The notes beneath the pieces are model-generated. The model made no database searches. It was not told the origin of the DNA and worked only from the letters and a program-made list of their open reading frames with translations. DNA of 64,000 bases. Source: Edaphobacter aggregans (GTDB taxonomy: Bacteria > Acidobacteriota > Terriglobia > Terriglobales > Acidobacteriaceae). The translations under genes and the position numbers were made by a program. Positions 29,389-38,397 of the stretch are shown here, piece by piece (the stretch's first letter is position 1; each line of letters starts with the position of its first letter). Location of the stretch: NCBI GenBank assembly GCA_022736715.1, contig DZDJ01000007.1:41076-105075 (forward strand). Direction: 5' to 3'.

Positions 29389-30758
29389 CAGAATATCCTC
29401 TGGTTATAACCGGTAACAGCACTGTAAATTTCGCTGATCTCACTCAATTGTGTCGGAATGGCTTGTAACACTTCGTTTGCCTTGTTCAACTCCGCCGTCA
29501 GGCTCGTCTTCTGCTGGCTGATCAGCGCTTCCTCATTGCTGACGTCATTGTTAAGATTCGTTTCCTGCTGGCTGTCCTGTTGCAGCGCAAGATAGATCAA
29601 GCCATCTGGCGCCTGGTTGCCAAGGTTGTTGAGCACGTTAGAGAAGTTCTGCCCCCAACTGCCTGTATTTTGCAAAAAGCCAACCACGTCGCTGTAGTTC
29701 GAGTTCAACACTGAATCCAGCGTGTCCGTATTCAGCGTCAGCGTGCCATCGTTGTTCATGCTGATGCCAAGCTGCGTAATGCTGTTGATGCTGCCGCTGG
29801 CGCCACCGCCAGTCAACGCTCCAGTTAGTAACTCCTGGAACTGCGCCAACGTCGGATTACCATACAACGGCTCTGGATTACCGCTGGAGTTATTTCCTTC
29901 CTGTGTATTGATGTCCTTCACCACAGCGTTATAGGCCGTCACCATGCTGCTGAAGGCCGACTCCACAGAGGAGTTATCGTTGGTGATTTCCACCTGCACC
30001 TGGGTGGACGGCGCGGCTGAAAGCAACTGGAATGTAACTCCCGGAATTGCATTCGTCACCGTGTTGCTGGAACTGGTAATACTCACCCCATCGACGGTCA
30101 GGCTGGCGTCCTGCCCGGTTTGCCCTGCTTGAAAACTCATCGCAGCGCCAGCCGTGGCATCAGTCAGGTTGTTGGTCAGCGTCAACTGCCCTGCTGCTCC
30201 GCTCGTGTTGCTCACAATGGAAAGCCGGGAACCACTGGAATCTGTAATGACGCTGGCCGTTACGCCAATGGCAGCCGCATTGATTGCCGAAGCGTAAGAA
30301 GCAAGCGTGTTGCTGGAACTGCCCACAGTGACCGTCTGTGCCGTGCCCGAGCCCACCTGCACCGTAATGCTGCCGCTCAGCGTGTCAGACGCGTTGCTGA
30401 GAGAGTTGGAGTACTCGGATGAGGTCTGCGCCAACTGACTCACGGTAATGCTATGGCTTCCTGCCGTTGCCGTGGTGCTGGCAGAGGTGAGCGACAGTAC
30501 GCTCGTGTCTGAACTGGAACCCTGTTTCGCCGCCGTCACCCCTTCAAAATCCGTCAATGCCTGCAGATCCGTGGAAAGCGTAGAAAGGTCCGTGCCCATC
30601 GATGTAAATGCCGTGTCTTCCGACTGCAACTGCGTCAGCTGGCTCTTCCAGGGCGTCTCGACGGCTTGCATATTGGTCACAATTTCGTTGACGGTTGCCG
30701 TCACGTCAAAACCCTGGCCACTGGTGGCCGAGCCAAAGTTCAAGCCTACAGTTCCCAT
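29388..30758 (-). CDS. fliD: Flagellar filament capping protein FliD
   Basis: GLNFGSATSGQGFDVTATVNEIVTNMQAVETPWKSQLTQLQSEDTAFTSMGTDLSTLSTDLQAL. Confidence 0.92.
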   Translation of the reverse strand: MGTVGLNFGSATSGQGFDVTATVNEIVTNMQAVETPWKSQLTQLQSEDTAFTSMGTDLSTLSTDLQALTDFEGVTAAKQGSSSDTSVLSLTSASTTATAGSHSITVSQLAQTSSEYSNSLSNASDTLSGSITVQVGSGTAQTVTVGSSSNTLASYASAINAAAIGVTASVITDSSGSRLSIVSNTSGAAGQLTLTNNLTDATAGAAMSFQAGQTGQDASLTVDGVSITSSSNTVTNAIPGVTFQLLSAAPSTQVQVEITNDNSSVESAFSSMVTAYNAVVKDINTQEGNNSSGNPEPLYGNPTLAQFQELLTGALTGGGASGSINSITQLGISMNNDGTLTLNTDTLDSVLNSNYSDVVGFLQNTGSWGQNFSNVLNNLGNQAPDGLIYLALQQDSQQETNLNNDVSNEEALISQQKTSLTAELNKANEVLQAIPTQLSEISEIYSAVTGYNQRIF

Positions 30759-30890
30759 TTTTGAGTCCCTTCGTCGTAATCTGCAGCCGTATTGGCTGCA
30801 CTCACCCTGCCACAAGCCTGTGCCGCAGCATTAGAAATCTCTATTACCCAAACACGCCCTGTGCCCAATATGGAATAAAACTAACGCGAA

Positions 30891-30923
30891 CAGGGACAGC
30901 CGCTGTACCGCGAACTGTCCCTG
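30891..30923 (-). terminator. Stem-loop between fliC and fliD
   Basis: CAGGGACAG-N15-CTGTCCCTG perfect 9-bp stem just downstream of fliC. Confidence 0.5.
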
Positions 30924-30941
30924 CACCTGCAACGGTAATGC

Positions 30942-31790
30942 TTATTGCAACAGCTTCAGTACTTCCTGCTGCACGCTATTGGCCTGCGCCAGTGCGCTGA
31001 TGCCAGTTTGGCTCAACACCTGGTATTTGGACAGGTTCGATGTCGCCTGTCCATAGTCAGTCGCCATCACGTTGTTTTCTGCCGAGGTCAGGTTCTCCTG
31101 TTCGGTACTGGCAACGTTGGCTGCGGCTGTCAGTTGGTTGACGTTTGCACCCACCGTGCCGCGCTGGTAGGCAACATCTGAAATCGCACTGGTGATGTCC
31201 GTCAGCGCCGTCGATGCAGATGCATTGGAGGTCAGGCTGGTTGCGCTCAGGTTCTCACCGCCACCACCGGAGGTTGTGCCCACGCTTGCCGTGGTCAACA
31301 CACCCACCTTGTCCGCAAAGGTCGAAGTGCCGGAACTGGTGCCATCCGTCACCACAATGTTGACCGCCGTTGAGGTAAAGATGGAGTTGCCGTTGTAGTT
31401 GGTCGTCGAGCCGATGTTCCCGATTTCCGTCAGGATGTTCTGGTACTCTGCATCCGCCGCGCCCAACTGGCTGGTATTCAGCGTGCCGTTGGAGGCCTCC
31501 GTTGCCAGCGTAACGGCACGGTTCAACAGGTTGGTGACCTGAGACAACGCGCCATCTGCCGTCTGCAGAAGCCCGGCGCCATCGCTGGCGTTCTGCGCAG
31601 ACTGCGTCAGTGCGGTACTGTTGGCAGTCAGGCCATTGGCCAGTGAAAGACCCGCCGCATCGTCTGCGCCGGAGTTGATGCGTTGTCCCGAAGAAAGCTG
31701 CGTCAGTGTATTCTGCAGACTTGCCTGGGTCTGGTTGACGTTGTTTTCCGCGTAGATTGCTGCCATGTTGTTCAATACACCCAAGGACAT
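30942..31790 (-). CDS. fliC: Flagellin (short, ~282 aa)
   Basis: NVNQTQASLQNTLTQLSSGQRINSGADDAAGLSLANGLTANS N-terminal and SNLSKYQVLSQTGISALAQANSVQQEVLKLLQ C-terminal D0/D1. Confidence 0.96.
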   Translation of the reverse strand: MSLGVLNNMAAIYAENNVNQTQASLQNTLTQLSSGQRINSGADDAAGLSLANGLTANSTALTQSAQNASDGAGLLQTADGALSQVTNLLNRAVTLATEASNGTLNTSQLGAADAEYQNILTEIGNIGSTTNYNGNSIFTSTAVNIVVTDGTSSGTSTFADKVGVLTTASVGTTSGGGGENLSATSLTSNASASTALTDITSAISDVAYQRGTVGANVNQLTAAANVASTEQENLTSAENNVMATDYGQATSNLSKYQVLSQTGISALAQANSVQQEVLKLLQ

Positions 31791-32059
31791 AAGTTCCGCT
31801 CCTGTGATTATGTAGTTTCGTCTACGTATGAAGCACTTCCTGTCCCGAGTGCTGAAACTCGGCAACACAGCAATGCGAACCTGCCTGGCCCGTTCTGCTG
31901 CACCCGCCAGTTCCACTTGCGGAAGGTTGTGCGTCCACCTGCTTCATCGGCCCGCCATTGCGGCACTTTAGCCGGAGCGCTCACTGGAAGGGCCGGGAAC
32001 TCGTCTTCATCTCTTTCCGGCAGTTGCCGATAGAGGCATTTAAGCAGACTTATCTGCTC

Positions 32060-32368
32060 ATGGAGCTTCTGCGCATGATTGCACTTACCCGGCTGAACGG
32101 AAATCTGCTCATCATCAACGGCGACCTGATCAAATTCGTTGAGCCAGCTCCTGACACGCTGCTGACATTGGTTACAGGAGAAAAAATTGTTGTCAGTGAA
32201 AGCTGTGACGAAGTGGTGGAGCTGGCCCTGCGCTGGCGCGTTCGCATTCTCCAGGCAGCCTCGCAGGAGATGGGGCCGCTGCTCGCAACACAGGCAGCCA
32301 CCAATGCCATTACTGCGCGCACCGCGGCGGACATATTTCAAAACAATGACAAATCATCCTCAAAATAA
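32060..32368 (+). CDS. flbD: FlbD-family flagellar protein
   Basis: MIALTRLNGNLLIINGDLIKFVEPAPDTLLTLVTGEKIVVSESCDEVV. Confidence 0.88.
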   Translation: MELLRMIALTRLNGNLLIINGDLIKFVEPAPDTLLTLVTGEKIVVSESCDEVVELALRWRVRILQAASQEMGPLLATQAATNAITARTAADIFQNNDKSSSK

Positions 32369-32443
32369 CCGCGTGCAACGCAATACGGCACATGTAGCAA
32401 TTTGCAACACCAACAACGCACTCGTCTCTAAGGGAGCAGCATC

Positions 32444-33223
32444 ATGGACAAGAGCAGTATCGGTGGCATTCTCATCGCGCTGACCGGAATTCTGACCGGA
32501 ATGATGATCGAAGGCGGCAAGATCAGCCAGATCACACAGCCGACGGCGGCCATGATCGTCCTGGGCGGAACCGTTGGCGCCGTTATGCTGCAGTTCCCTT
32601 TGCCCACTTTTCTGGCCGCTGTCAAACAGGTCACGCGCATCTTCAAAGATCAGTCCAACAAAGGAGAAGTGGCCATCACGCAACTGATTGCCTTTGCCAA
32701 CAAAGCGCGTAAAAGCGGCATTGTTTCGCTCGATCAGGACCTGGAGTCGGTTGAAGATCCTTTTATGAAGCAGGCACTGATGCTGGCCATTGATGGCACA
32801 GAGCCAAGCGAAGTCCGCAAGATCATGCAACTGGAGCTGGACAACAAGGCCGAATTTGAGGAGACGATACCGCAGGTCTTTGAATCGGCCGGCGGTTTTT
32901 CTCCCACAGTCGGCATCATCGGAGCAGTGCTGGGTCTCATTCAGGTCATGCAGCATCTGAACGACATCAACGAGGTCGGCCGCGGCATCGCCGTCGCCTT
33001 CGTCGCCACCATCTATGGCGTCGGACTGGCGAATCTCGTCTGTCTGCCCGCAGCCGGCAAACTGAAACTGCGCAACCAGCAGGAACACATGATCAAGGAG
33101 ATGATGCTCGAAGGCGTCGTCTCCATTCTGGAGGGCATGAACCCGCGCATGATCGAACTCAAGCTGCGCACGTATCTGGGGGAGCACAAGCCCGCCAAAG
33201 AACAGGAGACGGCAGCCGCATGA
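32444..33223 (+). CDS. motA: Flagellar motor stator protein MotA
   Basis: GGILIALTGILTGMMIEGGKISQITQPTAAMIVLGGTVGAVMLQFP; SAGGFSPTVGIIGAVLGLIQVM. Confidence 0.95.
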   Translation: MDKSSIGGILIALTGILTGMMIEGGKISQITQPTAAMIVLGGTVGAVMLQFPLPTFLAAVKQVTRIFKDQSNKGEVAITQLIAFANKARKSGIVSLDQDLESVEDPFMKQALMLAIDGTEPSEVRKIMQLELDNKAEFEETIPQVFESAGGFSPTVGIIGAVLGLIQVMQHLNDINEVGRGIAVAFVATIYGVGLANLVCLPAAGKLKLRNQQEHMIKEMMLEGVVSILEGMNPRMIELKLRTYLGEHKPAKEQETAAA

Positions 33224-34068
33224 GCCGCAAAAAAAAACATGCCCATGCCAACCATGAGCGCTGGCTTGTATCGTATGCCGACTTCATCACGCTGCTCTTT
33301 GCATTCTTCGTAGTGCTGTTCGCTTCTTCGCAAACAGACAAGCACAAACAGGAGCAGCTCGCGCGCGCCATCCAAACTGCTTTTGTACAGATGGGCATCT
33401 TTGATCCGCGCAGCAAGCTGCCTCCGCTCGACGACCGCGCAGAGCCGCTCAGCACTGGCTCCGGCAAGCCAAACCCGATGGGGATGATGATGCAGCCCTC
33501 CGTCAACGGGCAGGAGTTTGATCGACTGAAGGTGCAACTCGGCACGCTGCTGGCCAGCGAAGTGCGCTCGCAAACGGTCGCTATTTTTGAGGACGGGGAT
33601 GGGCTGGTCATCTCGCTGCGCGAAGCCGGATTCTTCGACTCCGGCTCCGCCACAGTCCGCCCCGGCGCCCTTCCTACGCTCGACCGCATCGCGGAAGCGC
33701 TCGCCGGTTCCAACCACGACCTGCGCATAGAGGGCCACACCGACAATGTACCCATTCACAATGCGCAGTTCGCCTCCAACTGGGAGCTTTCCACCACGCG
33801 CGCCACTGCCATTGCGGAAATTTTCCTGCAGAAAACCAGGATGAATCCAGCGCGGTTCTCTGCTGCCGGATATGCGCAGTACCACCCCATTGCCACCAAC
33901 TCCACCGCCGAAGGCCGCGCGCACAACCGGCGCGTAGACGTCATCGTGCTGGCGCACGCCTATCGGCTGCAAGCTCCGGCTGACTATAAAGTCGCAACCG
34001 GGCGGCGCCCATTTGCTGCAAACGCAGCCCGGCAGATCGCGACTATATCCCCATCAGCTTCACGATAA
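33220..34068 (+). CDS. motB: Flagellar motor protein MotB
   Basis: NHERWLVSYADFITLLFAFFVVLFASSQ; OmpA-like LRIEGHTDNVPIHNAQFASNWELSTTRA. Confidence 0.95.
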   Translation: MSRKKKHAHANHERWLVSYADFITLLFAFFVVLFASSQTDKHKQEQLARAIQTAFVQMGIFDPRSKLPPLDDRAEPLSTGSGKPNPMGMMMQPSVNGQEFDRLKVQLGTLLASEVRSQTVAIFEDGDGLVISLREAGFFDSGSATVRPGALPTLDRIAEALAGSNHDLRIEGHTDNVPIHNAQFASNWELSTTRATAIAEIFLQKTRMNPARFSAAGYAQYHPIATNSTAEGRAHNRRVDVIVLAHAYRLQAPADYKVATGRRPFAANAARQIATISPSASR

Positions 34069-34130
34069 CGCGCTTCCGGCGCTGTCCATCAAACTCAGCA
34101 TAAAAAACGCGTTATCATTAATGTTGTCTC

Positions 34131-34511
34131 ATGCCTACCGATTCCGCCAACACGCCCGCCACAACCGCCAACGCAGAAGATGCGTATTACGCTGCGGTGG
34201 ACTGTGTTGCCGAAGGCCAGTGGGACAAGGCCATTGCAGCCTTTCGGAAAGCACTGCGACTCGATCCGCACTTTCTGGACGCGATGCACGGCCTGGTCCG
34301 CGCCTTGCAGAATGCAGGACAACTGGACGAAGCCATTGCCACGGCACAGCGACTGATTGCGCGCGACCCGGACGATGTGCTGGCGCACACCAGCCTCTCC
34401 ATCCTCTTTCAGAACAAAGGCATGATTCCTGAAGCGGAAGCCGAAGCCACCAGGGCCAAGGTTCTGGGCTGGAAGCAGCAACTGAAAACGGCGCACTCCA
34501 AACCGGAATAA
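34131..34511 (+). CDS. TPR-repeat protein
   Basis: AVDCVAEGQWDKAIAAFRKALRLDPHFLDAMHGLVRALQNAGQLDEAIATAQRLIARDPDD. Confidence 0.85.
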   Translation: MPTDSANTPATTANAEDAYYAAVDCVAEGQWDKAIAAFRKALRLDPHFLDAMHGLVRALQNAGQLDEAIATAQRLIARDPDDVLAHTSLSILFQNKGMIPEAEAEATRAKVLGWKQQLKTAHSKPE

Positions 34512-34515
34512 TCGC

Positions 34516-35184
34516 TTGCCCGCACACGCTCCACTTCGTCTGTATTACGAACGGCTGTTGGCGGCTTATGGCGCGCAGCAATGGTGGCCGGCTGAGACCG
34601 CCTTTGAAGTGCTGGTCGGCGCTGTGCTCACACAAAACACGGCCTGGACCAGCGTCGAACGCTCCATTGCAAACCTGAAAGCGGCCAATGCGCTCTCCCT
34701 TGATGCGTTGCCCGCACTTCCGGAAGAGACGCTGCGCACATTCATTCGTCCGTCCGGCTTTATGCAGCGCAAAGCGGCCACCCTGCAGGCTCTTTGCCTA
34801 TGGCTGCAACAAACCTATCAGGGCAGTCTTTCATCAGCAGCCGAACAACCAACGCCGCTGCTGCGTCGGCAGTTATTGGCCATCCGCGGTATTGGCCCGG
34901 AAACTGCAGACTCCATCCTGCTCTATGCGTTGGGGCATCCGGTCTTCGTGGTGGACGAATATCTGCGCCGCGTGCTCACGCGCCACGCCCTGGCAGAAGC
35001 AAATGCCAGCTACGATGCGCTGCAAACCCTGGCAGAACAGGCCTTTGCCAACGACAACGCCAGCACCCATGCAGCGCACTACAACGAGTTCCACGCGCTG
35101 ATTGTGGAAACGGGCAAGCGCCACTGCCGCCGCAGGCCCAGTTGCGATAAATGCCCACTGCAGGAGTTTCTTCCCGAAGCTTGA
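34516..35184 (+). CDS. Endonuclease III-like HhH-GPD DNA glycosylase with 4Fe-4S motif
   Basis: VLVGAVLTQNTAWTSVERSIANL; LLAIRGIGPETADSILLYALGHPVFVVDEY; CRRRPSCDKCPL. Confidence 0.9.
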   Translation: MPAHAPLRLYYERLLAAYGAQQWWPAETAFEVLVGAVLTQNTAWTSVERSIANLKAANALSLDALPALPEETLRTFIRPSGFMQRKAATLQALCLWLQQTYQGSLSSAAEQPTPLLRRQLLAIRGIGPETADSILLYALGHPVFVVDEYLRRVLTRHALAEANASYDALQTLAEQAFANDNASTHAAHYNEFHALIVETGKRHCRRRPSCDKCPLQEFLPEA

Positions 35185-35247
35185 CGCATTTCACCCCCGT
35201 CTCCTCTGGCGCAAAAACAGCACTGCGCATACACTGGAGCCAGCATC

Positions 35248-35634
35248 ATGCACCCAGCGCGCACAATCCGCGAACAGTTCGCCGCCATTGCGCTCCTGCC
35301 TGCCCTGTTTATCATCGGCCTCTGCCCCGGATTCATGCTGCCCGCAACTCATGCCGCGACGCACGGCATGAGCATGATGCCCGGCTGCCATCATAGTTCC
35401 GGCATGCAGACACCAGCGGCACCACCGCAGCAGAAACCCTGCTGTATGGAAGAGCATCATCTCGCAGCACAAATTCAACCAGTCCAGCATCTCCATGTTG
35501 CGCTTGCGGCTACAGCCAGCCTCCTTCCAATCGTGATTTTTGTAGTGCCTGGTCACACTGTCATCGCAGGCGATGCCGCGTCTCCTCCGCCATTGCTTTC
35601 TGCGGTGTCCACTGGCACGCCACTGCGAATCTAA
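35248..35634 (+). CDS. Exported Met/His/Cys-containing small protein, possibly copper-related
   Basis: Signal-like N-terminus then HGMSMMPGCHHSSGMQ...KPCCMEEHHLAAQ. Confidence 0.6.
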   Translation: MHPARTIREQFAAIALLPALFIIGLCPGFMLPATHAATHGMSMMPGCHHSSGMQTPAAPPQQKPCCMEEHHLAAQIQPVQHLHVALAATASLLPIVIFVVPGHTVIAGDAASPPPLLSAVSTGTPLRI

Positions 35635-35716
35635 ACATCCTCATCACGCTCCGGGATCTGCCATCTCCGCATAAGCGATGGCGCACCACGTTTTTAACCG
35701 TGATTGAGGAGACGTT

Positions 35717-37030
35717 ATGGCTCACCGATTTTCTGTTCTGACCGCAATCGTCTTTACTTTGCTTGCCACTCCAGCAACGCAGGCACAACAGGATTCCATG
35801 CCGGGAATGCAGATGGATCATTCCCAAATGCAGCACATGGCAAACAACAGCCTGATCGAAACCATCCTGCACCACAGCGCCTCCGGCACCAGCGTCGAAC
35901 CGGCATCCACTCCAGTTCCCATGATGATGCATCGCTACCATGACTGGATGCTGATGCTGCACGGCATCGGCATCGTGGCCGATCAGCAGCAGTCCGGCCC
36001 GCGTGGCGCGGACAAACTCTACTCCGTCAACTGGATCATGCCCATGGCGCAGCGCACCGTAGGCCCTGGCACGCTCACACTGCGGGCCATGTTCAGCCTG
36101 GAACCAGCCACCATCAGTGGCCGTGAATTTCCGGAGATGTTCCAGCAGGGTGAAACTGCCTTCGGCAGTCCCATTGTTGATGGCCAGCACCCGCACGACT
36201 TCTTCATGGAACTGGGCGCGCTCTACGATCTTCCCACCGGCAAACACTCTCTGTTCAGCTTCTATTTCGCACCCGTGGGCGATCCTGCCATTGGCCCAAC
36301 GGCGTACCCGCACCGCGAATCCGCATCGGAAAATCCGCTGGCCGCGCTTGGCCATCATCAGCAGGACTCGACCCATATTGCCTACAATGTCCTCACCGCA
36401 GGCTTCACCTATCGCGCCGTGCGCCTGGAGGCCAGCGGCTTTCATGGACGCGAGCCCGGAGAAAATCGCTGGACCATCTATGGCGGCGCGGTCGACTCCT
36501 ACTCCGCTCGGCTCACGGTTTCGCCCACGCGCAACCTGACCGGGCAATACTCCATTGCGCGCATCGCCAGCCCGGAGCCGCTGCACCCGGAAGACAACCA
36601 GCAGCGCCAGACCGCTTCCCTGATGTACAATCGTCCGCTGCACCACGGAAACTGGGCCAGCACTTTCGTCTGGGGCCGCACCCGTTCGCTGAGCGATGGC
36701 GCCAAACAGAACAGCTACCTGCTCGAATCCAAATGGAACTTCGCCACACAGAACAATCTGTGGACGCGCATGGAAAATGCCTCCCGTACCAGCGAACTGG
36801 AGTTCGGCCCAGGATCGCCACCGCCCGCAAACTTCCATGAGGAGCCGATCGGCTATGTGCAGGCCTACAGCCTGGGCTACGACCGCCTGTTCGACCGCCT
36901 CTCCACGCAGCACATTGGCACCGCGCTGGGCGGGCAATTCACCCTCTACAACACACCTCGCCCGCTCGTGGCGGACTATGGCTCCAATCCTTTTGGCGTC
37001 GTTCTGCTGCTGCGGTTTCGCATTCGCTAG
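35717..37030 (+). CDS. Secreted/outer-membrane hypothetical protein with Met/His-rich N-terminus
   Basis: Signal peptide; DSMPGMQMDHSQMQHM; beta-rich remainder. Confidence 0.75.
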   Translation: MAHRFSVLTAIVFTLLATPATQAQQDSMPGMQMDHSQMQHMANNSLIETILHHSASGTSVEPASTPVPMMMHRYHDWMLMLHGIGIVADQQQSGPRGADKLYSVNWIMPMAQRTVGPGTLTLRAMFSLEPATISGREFPEMFQQGETAFGSPIVDGQHPHDFFMELGALYDLPTGKHSLFSFYFAPVGDPAIGPTAYPHRESASENPLAALGHHQQDSTHIAYNVLTAGFTYRAVRLEASGFHGREPGENRWTIYGGAVDSYSARLTVSPTRNLTGQYSIARIASPEPLHPEDNQQRQTASLMYNRPLHHGNWASTFVWGRTRSLSDGAKQNSYLLESKWNFATQNNLWTRMENASRTSELEFGPGSPPPANFHEEPIGYVQAYSLGYDRLFDRLSTQHIGTALGGQFTLYNTPRPLVADYGSNPFGVVLLLRFRIR

Positions 37031-37106
37031 CGCAGTTGCGCGGACAGGCGACTCTCCACCGCAGGCCTGCCCGCGCATTCCGCTTTCTGCGAAAATAAAT
37101 ACAATC

Positions 37107-37751
37107 ATGACCACGCTCTACATCGCCAGCACCAATGCCGGAAAACTGCGCGACTTTGCCACCGCCGCCGCGGCGCATCAACTCCGCATCGAGTCCCTGC
37201 CCGGTCTTGCCAGCATTCCGCCCGCGCCGGAAGACGAACCCACCTTTGAAGGCAATGCCCGCAGCAAGGCCATCTACTACAGCCAGCGCGCACCGGGGCT
37301 GGTGGTGCTGGCCGACGATTCCGGCCTGGAAGTGGGTGCGCTCCACGGAGCACCGGGCGTGCGCTCGGCGCGTTATGCCGCCGATGGCCCTGCCGCTGCC
37401 GGCCTGCCCGCTCCAGATCTATCTATAGACCAGCGCAACAATCTGCGCCTGCTGGCGGAAATGCGCTCCGTGCCCGAGGCGCAACGCACTGGCCGTTACC
37501 GCTGCGTGCTGGCTGCCGCGCAGGACGGCCGGGTGTTGTTCACAGCGCAGGGCTTCGTCGATGGCCGCATTCTCACCGCTCCGCGCGGCAGCGGCGGCTT
37601 TGGCTACGATCCCCTGTTTCTCATTCCGGAGCGGAACCAGACCATGTCTGAGATCGACCTCCAGACCAGGCACTCGCTCAGCCATCGCGGTATGGCTTTC
37701 CGTAAGTTCCTTGAAATCTGGGAGTCGCGGCAGCCAAGCCGCATCCGCTAG
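37107..37751 (+). CDS. rdgB: XTP/dITP diphosphatase (RdgB/HAM1)
   Basis: LYIASTNAGKLRDFA; TFEGNARSKAIYY; VLADDSGLEVGALHGAPGVRSARYA; GFGYDPLF; start trimmed. Confidence 0.95.
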   Translation: MTTLYIASTNAGKLRDFATAAAAHQLRIESLPGLASIPPAPEDEPTFEGNARSKAIYYSQRAPGLVVLADDSGLEVGALHGAPGVRSARYAADGPAAAGLPAPDLSIDQRNNLRLLAEMRSVPEAQRTGRYRCVLAAAQDGRVLFTAQGFVDGRILTAPRGSGGFGYDPLFLIPERNQTMSEIDLQTRHSLSHRGMAFRKFLEIWESRQPSRIR

Positions 37752-37945
37752 CCACGGCGTACGCATCTGCACCACAGCATAATTTGCATCGCCGCCGCCG
37801 GGTCTGGCATCTACAAAGCTGGCAGCAGGATTCCACCAGCACGTAGTGGTGTCCAGTTGCAGCATCTCAAAGCCGAGGCTTGCCCCAGCGGTTGCACAGG
37901 CATACACTTGGTAGAGAAATTGTTTTTGATACAGGAGATACACCC

Positions 37946-38332
37946 ATGGCCACAGCTTCTGCTACCAACACCGAACCCCAGGTCGTTACTGCACCTGCCG
38001 CATCGACGCCGGTGGTTCTTACCCCCTCCGCCATTGCGAAGGTGCGTGAAATTATGGCGACGCAGGATCCGCTTCCTGCTGGCCTGCGGATTGGCGTGGT
38101 CGGTGGCGGCTGCTCCGGATTCCAGTACTCCATGTCCTTTGAGAACCAGGCCGGCATGATGGACAAGGTGTTCAGCTTTGACAACCTCAAGGTCTTCGTC
38201 GATGCCACCTCGGTCATGTATCTGAACGGCTGCGTGGTGGACTACGTGGAAACACTGGAAGCGGCTGGCTTCAAGTTCGAAAATCCTCAGGTCAAAAGCA
38301 CCTGCGGCTGCGGTTCCTCCTTCAGCGTGTAA
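37946..38332 (+). CDS. erpA: IscA/ErpA-type iron-sulfur cluster insertion protein
   Basis: LRIGVVGGGCSGFQYSMSFE and C-terminal STCGCGSSFSV. Confidence 0.94.
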   Translation: MATASATNTEPQVVTAPAASTPVVLTPSAIAKVREIMATQDPLPAGLRIGVVGGGCSGFQYSMSFENQAGMMDKVFSFDNLKVFVDATSVMYLNGCVVDYVETLEAAGFKFENPQVKSTCGCGSSFSV

Positions 38333-38353
38333 GCCGGATTTTTAGAATGGCAG

Positions 38354-38378
38354 AAGCCCCGCATCTGCGGGGCTTTTC
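38354..38378. terminator. Bidirectional terminator between convergent erpA and pseudopilin gene
   Basis: GCCCCGC-ATCT-GCGGGGC-TTTT. Confidence 0.85.
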
Positions 38379-38397
38379 AGTATCATCAAGTGCAATG

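Noticed and set aside
31800-31930. Possible sigma-54 -24/-12 promoter (AGGCAGG...TTGCT) upstream of fliC
   Set aside because: Spacing between the GG and GC elements is 12 nt instead of the required 10, so it does not fit the consensus
37740-37943. Minus-strand segment VYACATAGASLGFEMLQLDTTTCWWNPAASFVDARPGGGDANYAVVQM possibly a gene fragment
   Set aside because: Runs on into antisense of rdgB and has no recognisable domain; insufficient evidence for a pseudogene
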